Below, piece by piece: positions 18,762-27,202 of a DNA stretch of 64,000 nt (within the stretch, counting starts at the first letter, position 1; each line of letters opens with the position of its first letter). Origin of the DNA: JBBTDV01 sp038042605 (GTDB lineage Bacteria; Bdellovibrionota; UBA1018); the NCBI GenBank assembly GCA_964358645.1, contig CAYHPW010000002.1, forward strand, positions 62,001 through 126,000, written 5' to 3'. Under the pieces are notes generated by a model. That model made no database searches. It saw nothing but the letters and a program-made list of their open reading frames with translations, and had not been told where the DNA came from. The position numbers and the translations under genes are program-made.

Positions 18762-19357
18762 GTCAACCACTCTCTTGGAACTTTAGTGCATACCGCAGAC
18801 AAGCAAGGAAGCAATGACTTAAACTGTGCAATTCTATTGATTGGATATTGTTGGAGTTCTGGTGAAACTAGACAAACTCTAAAAAATTTACTCAAGCGCT
18901 TAACAAGAGCTGGATTCCAAAGCGACCCTGAAAAAGTATCCAACCATACCCAATCGACCTTTCCAACAAATTTCATGGCAAATTCAATCGGTTCATACTC
19001 TGATACACGGATCGCTATATTTCGGATATTTTCTTTTATAGCCAGACGAACTATTGTTGGCAACGACAGGTCTAAAAAGAAATAATTCATGATTTTGTGG
19101 CTTTTCAAAAGCCTCAACACTTCAGACTCCAATCCATCCTCTTTTAGATTTAGAATTAAAGTGCCTCTTTGGTAGCCAGAAACCCATTTCTTAAGAAAAT
19201 CCTCAAATCGATCACCACCAGTAAACGCATCATGCGTGAGAATAATATTGTCCCCACGAGAACGGAGATCAATCTCAGCCCCCCAGCCCGACTCCAATGT
19301 TTGGAGTTCAATGACCTGATTCACCCGGTGACGAATTACCTGTAACTCAGTTTTCAT
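18758..19357 (-). CDS. GDPD/PI-PLC-like TIM-barrel protein
   Basis: A 199-residue protein with GWGAEIDLRSRGDNIILTHD: the Glu-x-Asp and His-Asp pairs of glycerophosphodiester phosphodiesterases, with an upstream His-Arg in VIRHRVNQ. RGTLILNLKEDGLE continues the barrel. It is shorter than typical GDPD enzymes (~240) and has no signal peptide. In this setting it could act on a phosphodiester or phospho-sugar used in the polysaccharide. The start at 19357 follows AGG; the frame extends to 19378. The family is moderately sure, the function is inferred. Confidence 0.65.
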   Translation of the reverse strand: MKTELQVIRHRVNQVIELQTLESGWGAEIDLRSRGDNIILTHDAFTGGDRFEDFLKKWVSGYQRGTLILNLKEDGLESEVLRLLKSHKIMNYFFLDLSLPTIVRLAIKENIRNIAIRVSEYEPIEFAMKFVGKVDWVWLDTFSGSLWNPALVKRLSKFFRVCLVSPELQQYPINRIAQFKSLLPCLSAVCTKVPREWLT

Positions 19358-19412
19358 AAAATATAACCTAAATGACAAGGATGAAAGACTGCAAGCTACG
19401 AATGATTTACCC

Positions 19413-19440
19413 TTGAAAAAGCTATTCTCGACGCGATAAA
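19413..19440 (+). promoter_or_regulatory. Candidate promoter of the epimerase gene
   Basis: TTGAAA, a 16-nt spacer and GATAAA lie just upstream of the epimerase ATG at 19449. Transcription would start within a few bases of the ATG, and no ribosome-binding site is visible, so the message might have almost no leader. The match is only partial. Confidence 0.25.
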
Positions 19441-19448
19441 CATCGATA

Positions 19449-20405
19449 ATGCAATCCTTTCAAATTCTCATCACCGGCGGAGCCGGGTTCATCGGCACCC
19501 ATCTTTGTCAATCTTTGGTCAAATCAGGACATCGTATCCGAGTGCTAGATCTAAAGATTCCTCCAACGCCGGTTCCAGGCGTAGAGTATATCCAAGGCGA
19601 TGTCCGAGATCTAAAAACGCTCAAAAGCTCAATGGCTATAGGGAACAGCTTTGTCGACGTAGTCTATCATTTCGCAGCTATTGTTAGCGTACCAATTTGT
19701 CAGAAAAAACTCGTAGAAAGTTACGAAACCAATGTTCTCGGAACGGCACGAGTCATTGAAGCAATTCGAAAATCAAGCCGCACGGTTCGACTCATTTTTG
19801 CGAGCTCAAGCGCCGTTTATGGATCATTAGGTGACTCTCGTGAACCTCTTTTAGAAGACAGTGATACTCTGCCGCTTGGTTATTATGCGGCACAAAAGCT
19901 AGCATCAGAACACTTAATCCAGATCGCACATGCAACAGAGGGGCTGCCAGCAATTATTTTTCGATTTTTTAATGTTTACGGAATTGGACAGGACCCAACA
20001 TCTCCGTATTCAGGGGTGATCACGGTCTTTTCACATAGAATTCGTGAAAAACTTCCAATCTCGCTCCATGGCGGCGGAACACAAACACGCGACTTTATTT
20101 CAGTTCACGATATCATTTCTGCATGCAATAACACCTTAACTCTGCCAGAAATCCAATGTGACGCCCGCCCGATTAATCTAGCTACAGGCCAAGCTATCTC
20201 TATTCGAGAACTTGCGAAGTTAATGGTTAAAATTTCAGGATATGAGATTCCACTCATAGACAAACCTGCTCGTAAAGGAGATGTGTATCACTCATTGGCC
20301 TCGGTAACACGAGCTCGTAAAGTCTTTAGAAACCAACATGGCTGGCAACCCAAAATGTCTCTCGAAACTGGGCTCAGGGAACTCCTTACATCGTCTACAA
20401 CTTAA
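19449..20405 (+). CDS. NAD-dependent epimerase/dehydratase (extended SDR)
   Basis: A 318-residue extended short-chain dehydrogenase with the NAD loop ITGGAGFIGTHL at residue ~8, SSSAVYG with the catalytic Ser, and YYAAQKLASE containing the Tyr-x3-Lys pair. RFFNVYGIGQDP matches the UDP-sugar-binding region of the GalE/WbpP group. It is likely to interconvert an NDP-sugar used by the locus, for example by C4 epimerisation. It is the only plus-strand gene in this part and meets the SIS isomerase tail-to-tail with 5 bp between them. Confidence 0.88.
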   Translation: MQSFQILITGGAGFIGTHLCQSLVKSGHRIRVLDLKIPPTPVPGVEYIQGDVRDLKTLKSSMAIGNSFVDVVYHFAAIVSVPICQKKLVESYETNVLGTARVIEAIRKSSRTVRLIFASSSAVYGSLGDSREPLLEDSDTLPLGYYAAQKLASEHLIQIAHATEGLPAIIFRFFNVYGIGQDPTSPYSGVITVFSHRIREKLPISLHGGGTQTRDFISVHDIISACNNTLTLPEIQCDARPINLATGQAISIRELAKLMVKISGYEIPLIDKPARKGDVYHSLASVTRARKVFRNQHGWQPKMSLETGLRELLTSSTT

Positions 20406-20410
20406 TCGAA

Positions 20411-21007
20411 CTAAAACGCCATCCCCTCCACCACCTCAACCCACATATGTATCAACTTGATCTGAAGTTCTTGGATGCGCTCGCTGGTCGCGCCTGGAAC
20501 GACAATGCTGAAATCGCAGAGCTGCTTCACCTCGCCACCTGAACCACCGAGCAGGCCGATGGTCTTAATAGGTATCGCTTTTGCGGCTTTTGCGGCCTCA
20601 ATCAAATTCCCAGACTTACCGCTCGTTGAGATTATGAGCAAAAGATCCCCTGACCTGGCAAGCCCTAGTAGTTGCCGCGCAAACACGTGCTCGAATCCGT
20701 AGTCGTTTGAAACACAGGTAAGATGGCTTGGGTCATTAAGCGCCATTGCGCCAAGCGGGGGACGGTCGTTGCGGTAGCGCCCGGTCAATTCCTCCGCAAA
20801 GTGCATAGCATCACACATCGACCCGCCATTACCGCAGGAAAAAATTCGCCCGCCACCACGTAAAGTTTCGACCATGAGATCGGATATTTTAACGAAGGCT
20901 TCCATTATTTCCTGTGAATTTATAAGCCTATCCAGGACCGTCTTGGCTTCATTAAGCGAATTGCGCCATATTTCAGCTGGTAAAGATAAGTTTTTTTCAA
21001 CGTTCAT
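20411..21007 (-). CDS. gmhA: SIS-domain isomerase, GmhA-like (sedoheptulose-7-phosphate isomerase)
   Basis: From the ATG at 21007 the protein has 198 residues, the normal GmhA length; the frame beyond that depends on a TTG. It shows IFSCGNGGSMCDAMHFAEEL, the FTGRYR-like ELTGRYRNDRPPL and ISTSGKSGNLIEA, all characteristic of phosphoheptose isomerases. GmhA makes D-glycero-D-manno-heptose 7-phosphate for LPS core or S-layer heptoses. It lies downstream of the methylmalonyl-CoA mutase gene on the same strand but belongs in function to the glycan locus. Assignment to heptose rather than another sugar phosphate is by similarity. Confidence 0.85.
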   Translation of the reverse strand: MNVEKNLSLPAEIWRNSLNEAKTVLDRLINSQEIMEAFVKISDLMVETLRGGGRIFSCGNGGSMCDAMHFAEELTGRYRNDRPPLGAMALNDPSHLTCVSNDYGFEHVFARQLLGLARSGDLLLIISTSGKSGNLIEAAKAAKAIPIKTIGLLGGSGGEVKQLCDFSIVVPGATSERIQELQIKLIHMWVEVVEGMAF

Positions 21008-21100
21008 AAGCTTTTCCAAACGCTCATGCGCCCACCTTAGCGAAGCCAGACTCAAAATCAAAGAAAAAGATTAGCATCCTACTTATGGCTCCCAGTGCGC

Positions 21101-22753
21101 CTAGACTCGCCCCGACTCTTCATAAACGCCAAACACCTTCCGTAGCAAATCCGATATCTCCCCAAGCGTGGCACCCGCCTTTACAGCCGCAAGTATGCGC
21201 TCCTGCAGGTTTGCACTATTAGCTGATGCAGCCCCACCAGCCTCCAATCTCGCAAGTGCATCTTTAACAGCCCCACCTGAGCGCTTAAGCCTGTAAGCTC
21301 TGATTCTCTCAACAGCCGCGCGCTCGATATCCGTGGAAATCTTATGAAGTTCAACTCGACCGCCATCAATCCCGTCCCCACTAAAACAATTGACCCCCAC
21401 CACCTTAAATTCGCCAGCATCAATGCGTTTTTGATAATCATACGCAGACGCCGAAATCTCGTTTTGTACAAAACCACTTTCGATACATTTAACCATCCCA
21501 CCGCGCCGATCGATTTCGGCAAGATACTCGAGAACACGCTCCTCAATCTTATCGGTAAGATCCTCTATGAACCAGCTACCACCAAGCGGGTCAACTGTGC
21601 TGCCGACGTTGCTTTCATAGGCAATAATCTGCTGAGTCCTTAGCGCAAGACGCGCGCTCTCCTCCGTGGGTAATGCCAGCGCCTCATCAAACGAATTAGT
21701 GTGAAGCGACTGCGTACCACCTAAAACCGCCGCTAGCGCTTGAAGAGTGACTCGCGGGACATTGCTAAAAGGCTCCTGCGCCGTAAGCGTAGAACCCGCC
21801 GTTTGTGCGTGAAAACGCAGCATCGCACTCCGTGAATCCTTCGCGCCGAAACGCTCCCTCATTATGCGCGCCCAAATCCTTCTAGCCGCCCTGAACTTCG
21901 CTATCTCCTCGAAAAAATCACTATGCACATTGAAAAAAAATGAAAGCTGCCCGGCAAAACGATCTATCTCAAGCCCTCTTCCAACCGCTGCATCCACGTA
22001 TGCGATTGCATTACCAAAGGTAAAAGCAAGCTCCTGGATTGCGTTAGCTCCAGCTTCACGAATGTGATAGCCAGAAATGCTTATTGGGTTCCACTTTGGC
22101 GTATTTTTGGTGCACCACGCGAACATGTCTGTAGCCAGGCAAAGCGCTCCAGCTGGTGGAAAAATATAATTACCCCTGGCCACATACTCCTTTAAAACAT
22201 CGTTTTGAACGGTCCCGCGCAAAGAGGAGATCTCAACGCCTTGTTCTTCGGCCACCACAACATAAAATGCGAGAAGAATATTCGCTGTAGCATTAATGGT
22301 CATCGACGTGGAAACCTGGCCGAGGTCAATTCCTTTAAATAATGTCCGCATGTCGTCAAGCGTAGAAATAGACACGCCGACCCGGCCCACCTCGCCTTTC
22401 GAGCGATGACTATCAGGGTCGTAGCCAAGCTGCGTGGGGAGATCAAAGGCAACTGAAAGCCCGGTTGTGCCATTTTCAAGCAGATAACGATAACGGCGGT
22501 TAGATTCCTCCGCCGTGCCGAACCCGGCATATTGCCTCATGGTCCAAAAACGCCCGCGATACATGTCTTTTTGCACACCACGGGTGAATGGGAATTCTCC
22601 AGCCTCACCTAGACGGTTATTATGATCCCTAACGTCCGATGGCCGATAAATGCGTTTAAGAGGGATCCCGGATTTTGTTTCAAATGAGCCGCCTTCAATA
22701 TTTTCTTTACCAGCATTCTTATGTTTTTTGGAATCATTTGTTTGACGTGACAT
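21101..22753 (-). CDS. Methylmalonyl-CoA mutase, large (catalytic) subunit
   Basis: A 550-residue protein carrying only the TIM-barrel substrate domain: GYDPDSHRSKGEVGRVGVSI, FHAQTAGSTLTAQEP, GGTQSLHTNSFDEALALPT, YESNVGSTVDPLGGS. The cobalamin-binding domain (DxHxxG) is missing, so the enzyme must pair with a separate small subunit, which is not in this window. The reaction is succinyl-CoA to (R)-methylmalonyl-CoA and back. It is 3 bp downstream of the biotin carrier gene, forming a propionate/odd-chain fatty acid or branched amino acid module with the carboxylase. Confidence 0.93.
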   Translation of the reverse strand: MSRQTNDSKKHKNAGKENIEGGSFETKSGIPLKRIYRPSDVRDHNNRLGEAGEFPFTRGVQKDMYRGRFWTMRQYAGFGTAEESNRRYRYLLENGTTGLSVAFDLPTQLGYDPDSHRSKGEVGRVGVSISTLDDMRTLFKGIDLGQVSTSMTINATANILLAFYVVVAEEQGVEISSLRGTVQNDVLKEYVARGNYIFPPAGALCLATDMFAWCTKNTPKWNPISISGYHIREAGANAIQELAFTFGNAIAYVDAAVGRGLEIDRFAGQLSFFFNVHSDFFEEIAKFRAARRIWARIMRERFGAKDSRSAMLRFHAQTAGSTLTAQEPFSNVPRVTLQALAAVLGGTQSLHTNSFDEALALPTEESARLALRTQQIIAYESNVGSTVDPLGGSWFIEDLTDKIEERVLEYLAEIDRRGGMVKCIESGFVQNEISASAYDYQKRIDAGEFKVVGVNCFSGDGIDGGRVELHKISTDIERAAVERIRAYRLKRSGGAVKDALARLEAGGAASANSANLQERILAAVKAGATLGEISDLLRKVFGVYEESGRV

Positions 22754-22756
22754 GAG

Positions 22757-23311
22757 TTAACCTTCGAGATCAATCTTAAAAAGTTCCGCTCCGATTTCTA
22801 TGGCCTGTCCATGTGTAACCGCTATGGAAGCGAGTTTCCCGGCGTGTGGGGCACGAATCTCGTTTTCCATCTTCATGGCCTCCATAATAAGAACTGGCTG
22901 ATCCTTATCAACACTTGCCCCCGGTGCCATCAAAAGTTTTATCACCTTCCCAGGCATTTGTGCCTTTACCTTGATTTCTGTTTTCTTGCTGCTTTGTGAA
23001 AGGACGGCATCCTCAAGACCCGCTCGCGCGAAAAAGAGATTTTTCCACTCATGCGATGAAAAACGCTGCCTCACATCAAAGACAAGGCGGCCTTCGTCTG
23101 TCATATAGCCATCAATATCAAAGCCGCAAACGCTGGCAGGTAGATCAATCCAAACGCCCTCAGAATCACGCCTCCAGCTTACTTCTATGATAGCGGGCTC
23201 CCCACCTTTTTCTATATTTCTGACCAGTACTCCAGCGGTTCCCTTAGCGCCCCTTGGCGGGGACTTCCAAGTGAGTTCCCACTTACCTATGCGGCCCTTA
23301 AGCTTGCTCAC
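22757..23311 (-). CDS. Biotin carboxyl carrier protein of acyl-CoA carboxylase
   Basis: The C-terminal ~70 residues form a biotinyl domain with the biotin-attachment motif EAMKMENEI preceded by MPGKVIKLLMAPGASV. The N-terminal ~110 residues contain a beta-rich part similar to the linker region of propionyl/methylcrotonyl carboxylase alpha subunits. The frame continues upstream to 23347, but the GTG at 23311 overlaps the biotin carboxylase stop (GTGA), the same coupling used elsewhere in this operon, so I start there. It carries CO2 between the two catalytic subunits. Confidence 0.85.
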   Translation of the reverse strand: MSKLKGRIGKWELTWKSPPRGAKGTAGVLVRNIEKGGEPAIIEVSWRRDSEGVWIDLPASVCGFDIDGYMTDEGRLVFDVRQRFSSHEWKNLFFARAGLEDAVLSQSSKKTEIKVKAQMPGKVIKLLMAPGASVDKDQPVLIMEAMKMENEIRAPHAGKLASIAVTHGQAIEIGAELFKIDLEG

Positions 23312-24891
23312 GAGGAAACCCCTTCGCGCCTGGAAGTTGCGGACCAATTTGAAACAACGCCTGCGGCGTTTGCTGCTGATTCATTAAGGTCTCCGCCCTC
23401 CTGCAGCAACTGAACAAGAGAGGTAGCCACCGCGGCTTCCATACTAACCGAAACGTCACTTAGGGCGTCGTTTGAAGCGGTCAATGATGGGTTCCTCTGT
23501 ATAAGGTCTGTTGGCGTCTCGCCAGTGACAAAATCGGCATTCCGAACCAGACGCCCAATGAAACTTAAATTTGTGCGAAGCGAACCACTTCGAAAACCAT
23601 TGCCGTCTTTTCCTGATACTACTGATGTATCGTCAAGTGCGACTCTGAGTCTTTGAATGGCGCTAGCCCTGTCAGGAGCCCAAACCGAGATCTTGGCAAT
23701 CATCGGGTCATAGTGGATGCTTACTTCACCAGCCTCGGTAAAAGCAGAATCAACCCGCACGAATTCGCCACTAGGTAAACGTATAGCCCCAATCTGGCCA
23801 GGCGCTGGCAGAAACGTGAATGGATCTTCAGCATAAAGACGGACCTCGATTGAATGACCTTTGCGATCCACAGTCGCAGGTAAATCAAATTTATTTGACG
23901 CCAAATCAAGCTGCCAAGCAACCAAGTCAATGCCAGTAACCCATTCGGTTATAGGATGCTCCACCTGGAGCCTGGTGTTCATCTCAAGGAAATAAAAATC
24001 ACCTCGGCCATTCACGATGAATTCAATCGTGCCCGCGCTCGCATAATCAATGCTTGAAGCTATCTTTACAGCAGCATCAAACATGCGTTCGCGTGTTTTT
24101 GGGAATTTTTCTAGAATAGGCGAAGGTGTTTCTTCTAATATTTTTTGGTGACGCCGCTGGATTGAACACTCACGCTCGCCAAGATGAATAGCCCCACCTT
24201 TGCCATCTCCAAAGATCTGAACTTCAACATGGTGTGGTTCAAGAATCAATTTTTCTAGATATAGAGACCCGTCACCAAACGCACCTAGAGCCTCTCGTGA
24301 GGCACCATCGAAAGCAGGTTCGATATCCTTGCTCTTATCCACCCTCCGCATACCCTTACCACCACCGCCTGATGCGGCTTTAAGAAGAATCGGAAAACCA
24401 ATCTCTTGCGCGATTTTTTTAGCTTCACCAGCGCTACTGACCGCTCCAACACTACCTGGCACTCGTGGGATACCAAGACCATCCACGATGGATCTGGCGC
24501 TAATCTTATTGCCCATAAGTTTCATGCTTTTCGCGGACGGCCCGACAAAAACCAATCCTTCTTTAATACATGCTTCGGCAAAATGTGTTTGCTCACTTAA
24601 GAACCCATAACCAGGATGAATAAATCCAGCTCCACTTGCCCGGGCGGCATCAAGCACTCGTTCAACATTTAAGTAGCTGTCTTTAGGGGAAGCCCCCCCG
24701 ATCCAACAGGCCTTGCCGCAATACTTTACATGTTCTGCGAAACGGTCCGCATCCGAGTAAACAGCCACTGGTTCAAACCCAAGCTTGCGGCAGGTACGCG
24801 CAATTCTTATTGAGATCTCGCCCCTATTAGCTATGAGAACTGTTTTCTTGGCGGCTTTAGCATGAATCATCGATATTCCCCTGTGCATCAT
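23308..24891 (-). CDS. Biotin carboxylase subunit of acyl-CoA carboxylase
   Basis: A 527-residue ATP-grasp protein. VLIANRGEISIRIARTC opens the biotin carboxylase domain, KAASGGGGKGMRRV is the ATP-binding glycine loop, and HLGERECSIQRRHQKILEE and FLEMNTRLQVEHPITEWVTG are the catalytic signatures. The tail beyond residue ~450 is extra and low in recognisable motifs. It carboxylates the biotin of the adjacent carrier. The start overlaps the carboxyltransferase stop as ATGA; a second ATG at codon 8 is possible. Confidence 0.93.
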   Translation of the reverse strand: MMHRGISMIHAKAAKKTVLIANRGEISIRIARTCRKLGFEPVAVYSDADRFAEHVKYCGKACWIGGASPKDSYLNVERVLDAARASGAGFIHPGYGFLSEQTHFAEACIKEGLVFVGPSAKSMKLMGNKISARSIVDGLGIPRVPGSVGAVSSAGEAKKIAQEIGFPILLKAASGGGGKGMRRVDKSKDIEPAFDGASREALGAFGDGSLYLEKLILEPHHVEVQIFGDGKGGAIHLGERECSIQRRHQKILEETPSPILEKFPKTRERMFDAAVKIASSIDYASAGTIEFIVNGRGDFYFLEMNTRLQVEHPITEWVTGIDLVAWQLDLASNKFDLPATVDRKGHSIEVRLYAEDPFTFLPAPGQIGAIRLPSGEFVRVDSAFTEAGEVSIHYDPMIAKISVWAPDRASAIQRLRVALDDTSVVSGKDGNGFRSGSLRTNLSFIGRLVRNADFVTGETPTDLIQRNPSLTASNDALSDVSVSMEAAVATSLVQLLQEGGDLNESAANAAGVVSNWSATSRREGVSS

Positions 24892-26456
24892 AGCGGAATA
24901 TTGCCATGCTTTCTTGAAGGGCGACGCTCGCGTTTGCCGGAAAGAGCCTTTAGACTTCTTATTAAGACTCTCCTAGTTTCCTCAGGAACAATGACTTCAT
25001 CTATATAGCCGAGCTCAGCGGCCTTATATGGATTAGCAAATTTATTACGATAAAGTTCCGCTAACCGCGCTCGTTCCTCATTTAGCCGTCCTTCTTTCTC
25101 GGCTGCGGCGATTTCCTTCCTATACAAAATATTGATAGCCCCTTCTGGACCCATTACAGCAATTTCTGCTGTTGGATATGCGAAATTAAAATCAGCCCTG
25201 ATATGTTTGGAAGACATGACGTCATAAGCACCGCCATAGGCCTTACGTGTGATAATTGTTAGCTTAGGAACCGTTGCTTCAGAAAAAGCGTAAAGCAGTT
25301 TTGAGCCATGTTTTATGATCCCACCATACTCCTGGTTGGTCCCGGGTAAGAAGCCCGGCACATCCACGAATGTGATCAACGGGATATTAAAAGCATCACA
25401 AAACCTCACAAAGCGCGCACCTTTCTGGGAAGCAGCTATATCAAGGCACCCCGCAAGGTGGGCTGGTTGGTTTCCAACGACCCCGACAGGCTGACCGTTA
25501 AGGCGGCTGAATCCTACAACTAAGTTTCCGGCATAATCCTGCTGAACTTCGAAAAATTCACCATCGTCCATGACATCACAGATAATCCGTCGCATGTCAT
25601 AAGGCTTGTTTGGGTTATCTGGTAATAACTTCATGATTTCCATGCAACGCCTGTCTGCGGGGTCACGACAAGCTTTAACCGGCGGGTCATCGAGATTGTT
25701 TGATGGAATGAATCCCATTAATTTTCTTACCATCTCAAGCGATGTGCGCTCGTCGCGACCAACAAAATGGCACACTCCGCTTTTAGTGGCATGGGTCTCG
25801 GCGCCACCTAGCGCCTCTTTAGTAACATCCTCATGAGTAACGGTTTTGATCACTTCAGGGCCGGTGACAAACATGTAAGAAGTATTTTCAACCATGAAAA
25901 TAAAGTCAGTCATCGCGGGGCTATAAACCGCACCGCCGGCGCACGGGCCCATTATCACACTGATCTGTGGTATAACCCCGCTTGCCTGGACATTACGCCA
26001 GAACAATTCGGCATATCCGCCAAGACTTTCGACACCCTCCTGGATCCTCGCTCCACCAGAATCATTCAGTCCTATTACGGGGACTCCGGTCCTAAGCGCC
26101 AGATCCATTATCTTGCAGATCTTTGAAGCATACGCGCCGGAAAGACTGCCGCCAAAAACAGTGAAATCCTGCGAAAAAACACACACCGTACGCCCATTTA
26201 AAGTGCCATAGCCGGTCACGACGCCATCACCGGGGACCGCCTGATCAGCCATCCCGAAATCTGTGCACCTATGCACCACAAATTTATCCAGCTCAACAAA
26301 GCTGCCAGGATCCAAAAGCAAATCTATCCGCTCCCTGGCAGTAAGCTTTCCCGAAGCATGTTGTTTGTTTATGCGCTCGACACCGCCACCAAGTTCGGCA
26401 GCCTTCTCGCGCTTGGCAAGTTCATGAAGTTTTTCTAAATGGCTCATATCAAACAT
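24888..26456 (-). CDS. pccB: Acyl-CoA (propionyl-CoA) carboxylase carboxyltransferase subunit
   Basis: A 522-residue crotonase-fold carboxyltransferase. GGGVERINKQHASGKLTARERIDLL is the family N-terminus; GLNDSGGARIQEGVESLGGY and MGPCAGGAVYSPAMTDF form the first oxyanion site; VDVPGFLPGTNQEYGGII and KAYGGAYDVMSSKH form the second. These are the signatures of PccB-type subunits; the next step, methylmalonyl-CoA mutase, is in the same operon, which favours propionyl-CoA as substrate. It is the first gene of the four-gene carboxylase/mutase run. Confidence 0.93.
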   Translation of the reverse strand: MFDMSHLEKLHELAKREKAAELGGGVERINKQHASGKLTARERIDLLLDPGSFVELDKFVVHRCTDFGMADQAVPGDGVVTGYGTLNGRTVCVFSQDFTVFGGSLSGAYASKICKIMDLALRTGVPVIGLNDSGGARIQEGVESLGGYAELFWRNVQASGVIPQISVIMGPCAGGAVYSPAMTDFIFMVENTSYMFVTGPEVIKTVTHEDVTKEALGGAETHATKSGVCHFVGRDERTSLEMVRKLMGFIPSNNLDDPPVKACRDPADRRCMEIMKLLPDNPNKPYDMRRIICDVMDDGEFFEVQQDYAGNLVVGFSRLNGQPVGVVGNQPAHLAGCLDIAASQKGARFVRFCDAFNIPLITFVDVPGFLPGTNQEYGGIIKHGSKLLYAFSEATVPKLTIITRKAYGGAYDVMSSKHIRADFNFAYPTAEIAVMGPEGAINILYRKEIAAAEKEGRLNEERARLAELYRNKFANPYKAAELGYIDEVIVPEETRRVLIRSLKALSGKRERRPSRKHGNIPL

Positions 26457-26528
26457 AAATACACGCTATCGCTCGCGAATCCAACCATCGTTTGCAGTAA
26501 TACCATGCATCCGATAGCATTGTTTTAT

Positions 26529-27200
26529 ATGGTGGCAACCGGCAGAAAAATTAAAAGACGGTTAGCTCTTCTTATACTGGCCATAATTTCCATTGCCTTG
26601 CCATGGAACTCGATGGCCTCGTATTTTTTTTATGAAGCTATTTTGGGAATGTCCCAGATAAGAAGTGGTGACCCGTTCTTCGGCGAAAATGTCGGAAATC
26701 CAACAAACAAAGGCTACGCTTTCCATCTAGGCCTTTTCCACAGCTTTACAAGCAATAAAATGCCGCTAAGCTTTCAGGCAGGGCTGCAACAGCGGCTCAA
26801 CATAGGTTCAGAAAACTCGAACAGATACTATTCAATGACCGGCATCTACCCCTGTATACGTGGGCAGTTTGCTTATTTGTTTTTAACATTTGGATGGACA
26901 CCCTTCGTATGGAAGCGCACCAGTGACGCGATGGGTATTTCTGGGTTTACACGCTCCACCGGAAGTAGATCATATCTTACCGATTTTGGATTTTTATGGC
27001 CGGTTACACCAGAATTTTCGCTTGGCGCCGTGGCATCCGCAGAATTCGTAAACACAAATGGTGTCGCCAGCCCGAGTCCAATCATTGGATATACCGTTTT
27101 AATGAGATTTTACTTCGGATTCTCTAGTGAAGACCTTTCGCGCAAGCACTCAGGTGAATTCACTGGCTGGAGATACCCATTAGGCCTGTTTAAAAATTAA
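26529..27200 (+). CDS. Hypothetical exported protein, possible outer-membrane barrel
   Basis: From the ATG at 26529 the protein has a classic signal peptide: basic RKIKRR, then ALLILAIISIALPW. The frame is open from 26439, but earlier starts overlap the divergent pccB and spoil the signal. The mature part alternates short hydrophobic and polar strands with many aromatics and Gly (TFGWTPFVWKRT, YTVLMRFYFGFS), as in beta-barrel or surface proteins. It ends 2 bp from the convergent sigma-54 regulator gene. I do not recognise a family. Confidence 0.6.
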   Translation: MVATGRKIKRRLALLILAIISIALPWNSMASYFFYEAILGMSQIRSGDPFFGENVGNPTNKGYAFHLGLFHSFTSNKMPLSFQAGLQQRLNIGSENSNRYYSMTGIYPCIRGQFAYLFLTFGWTPFVWKRTSDAMGISGFTRSTGSRSYLTDFGFLWPVTPEFSLGAVASAEFVNTNGVASPSPIIGYTVLMRFYFGFSSEDLSRKHSGEFTGWRYPLGLFKN

Positions 27201-27202
27201 CT

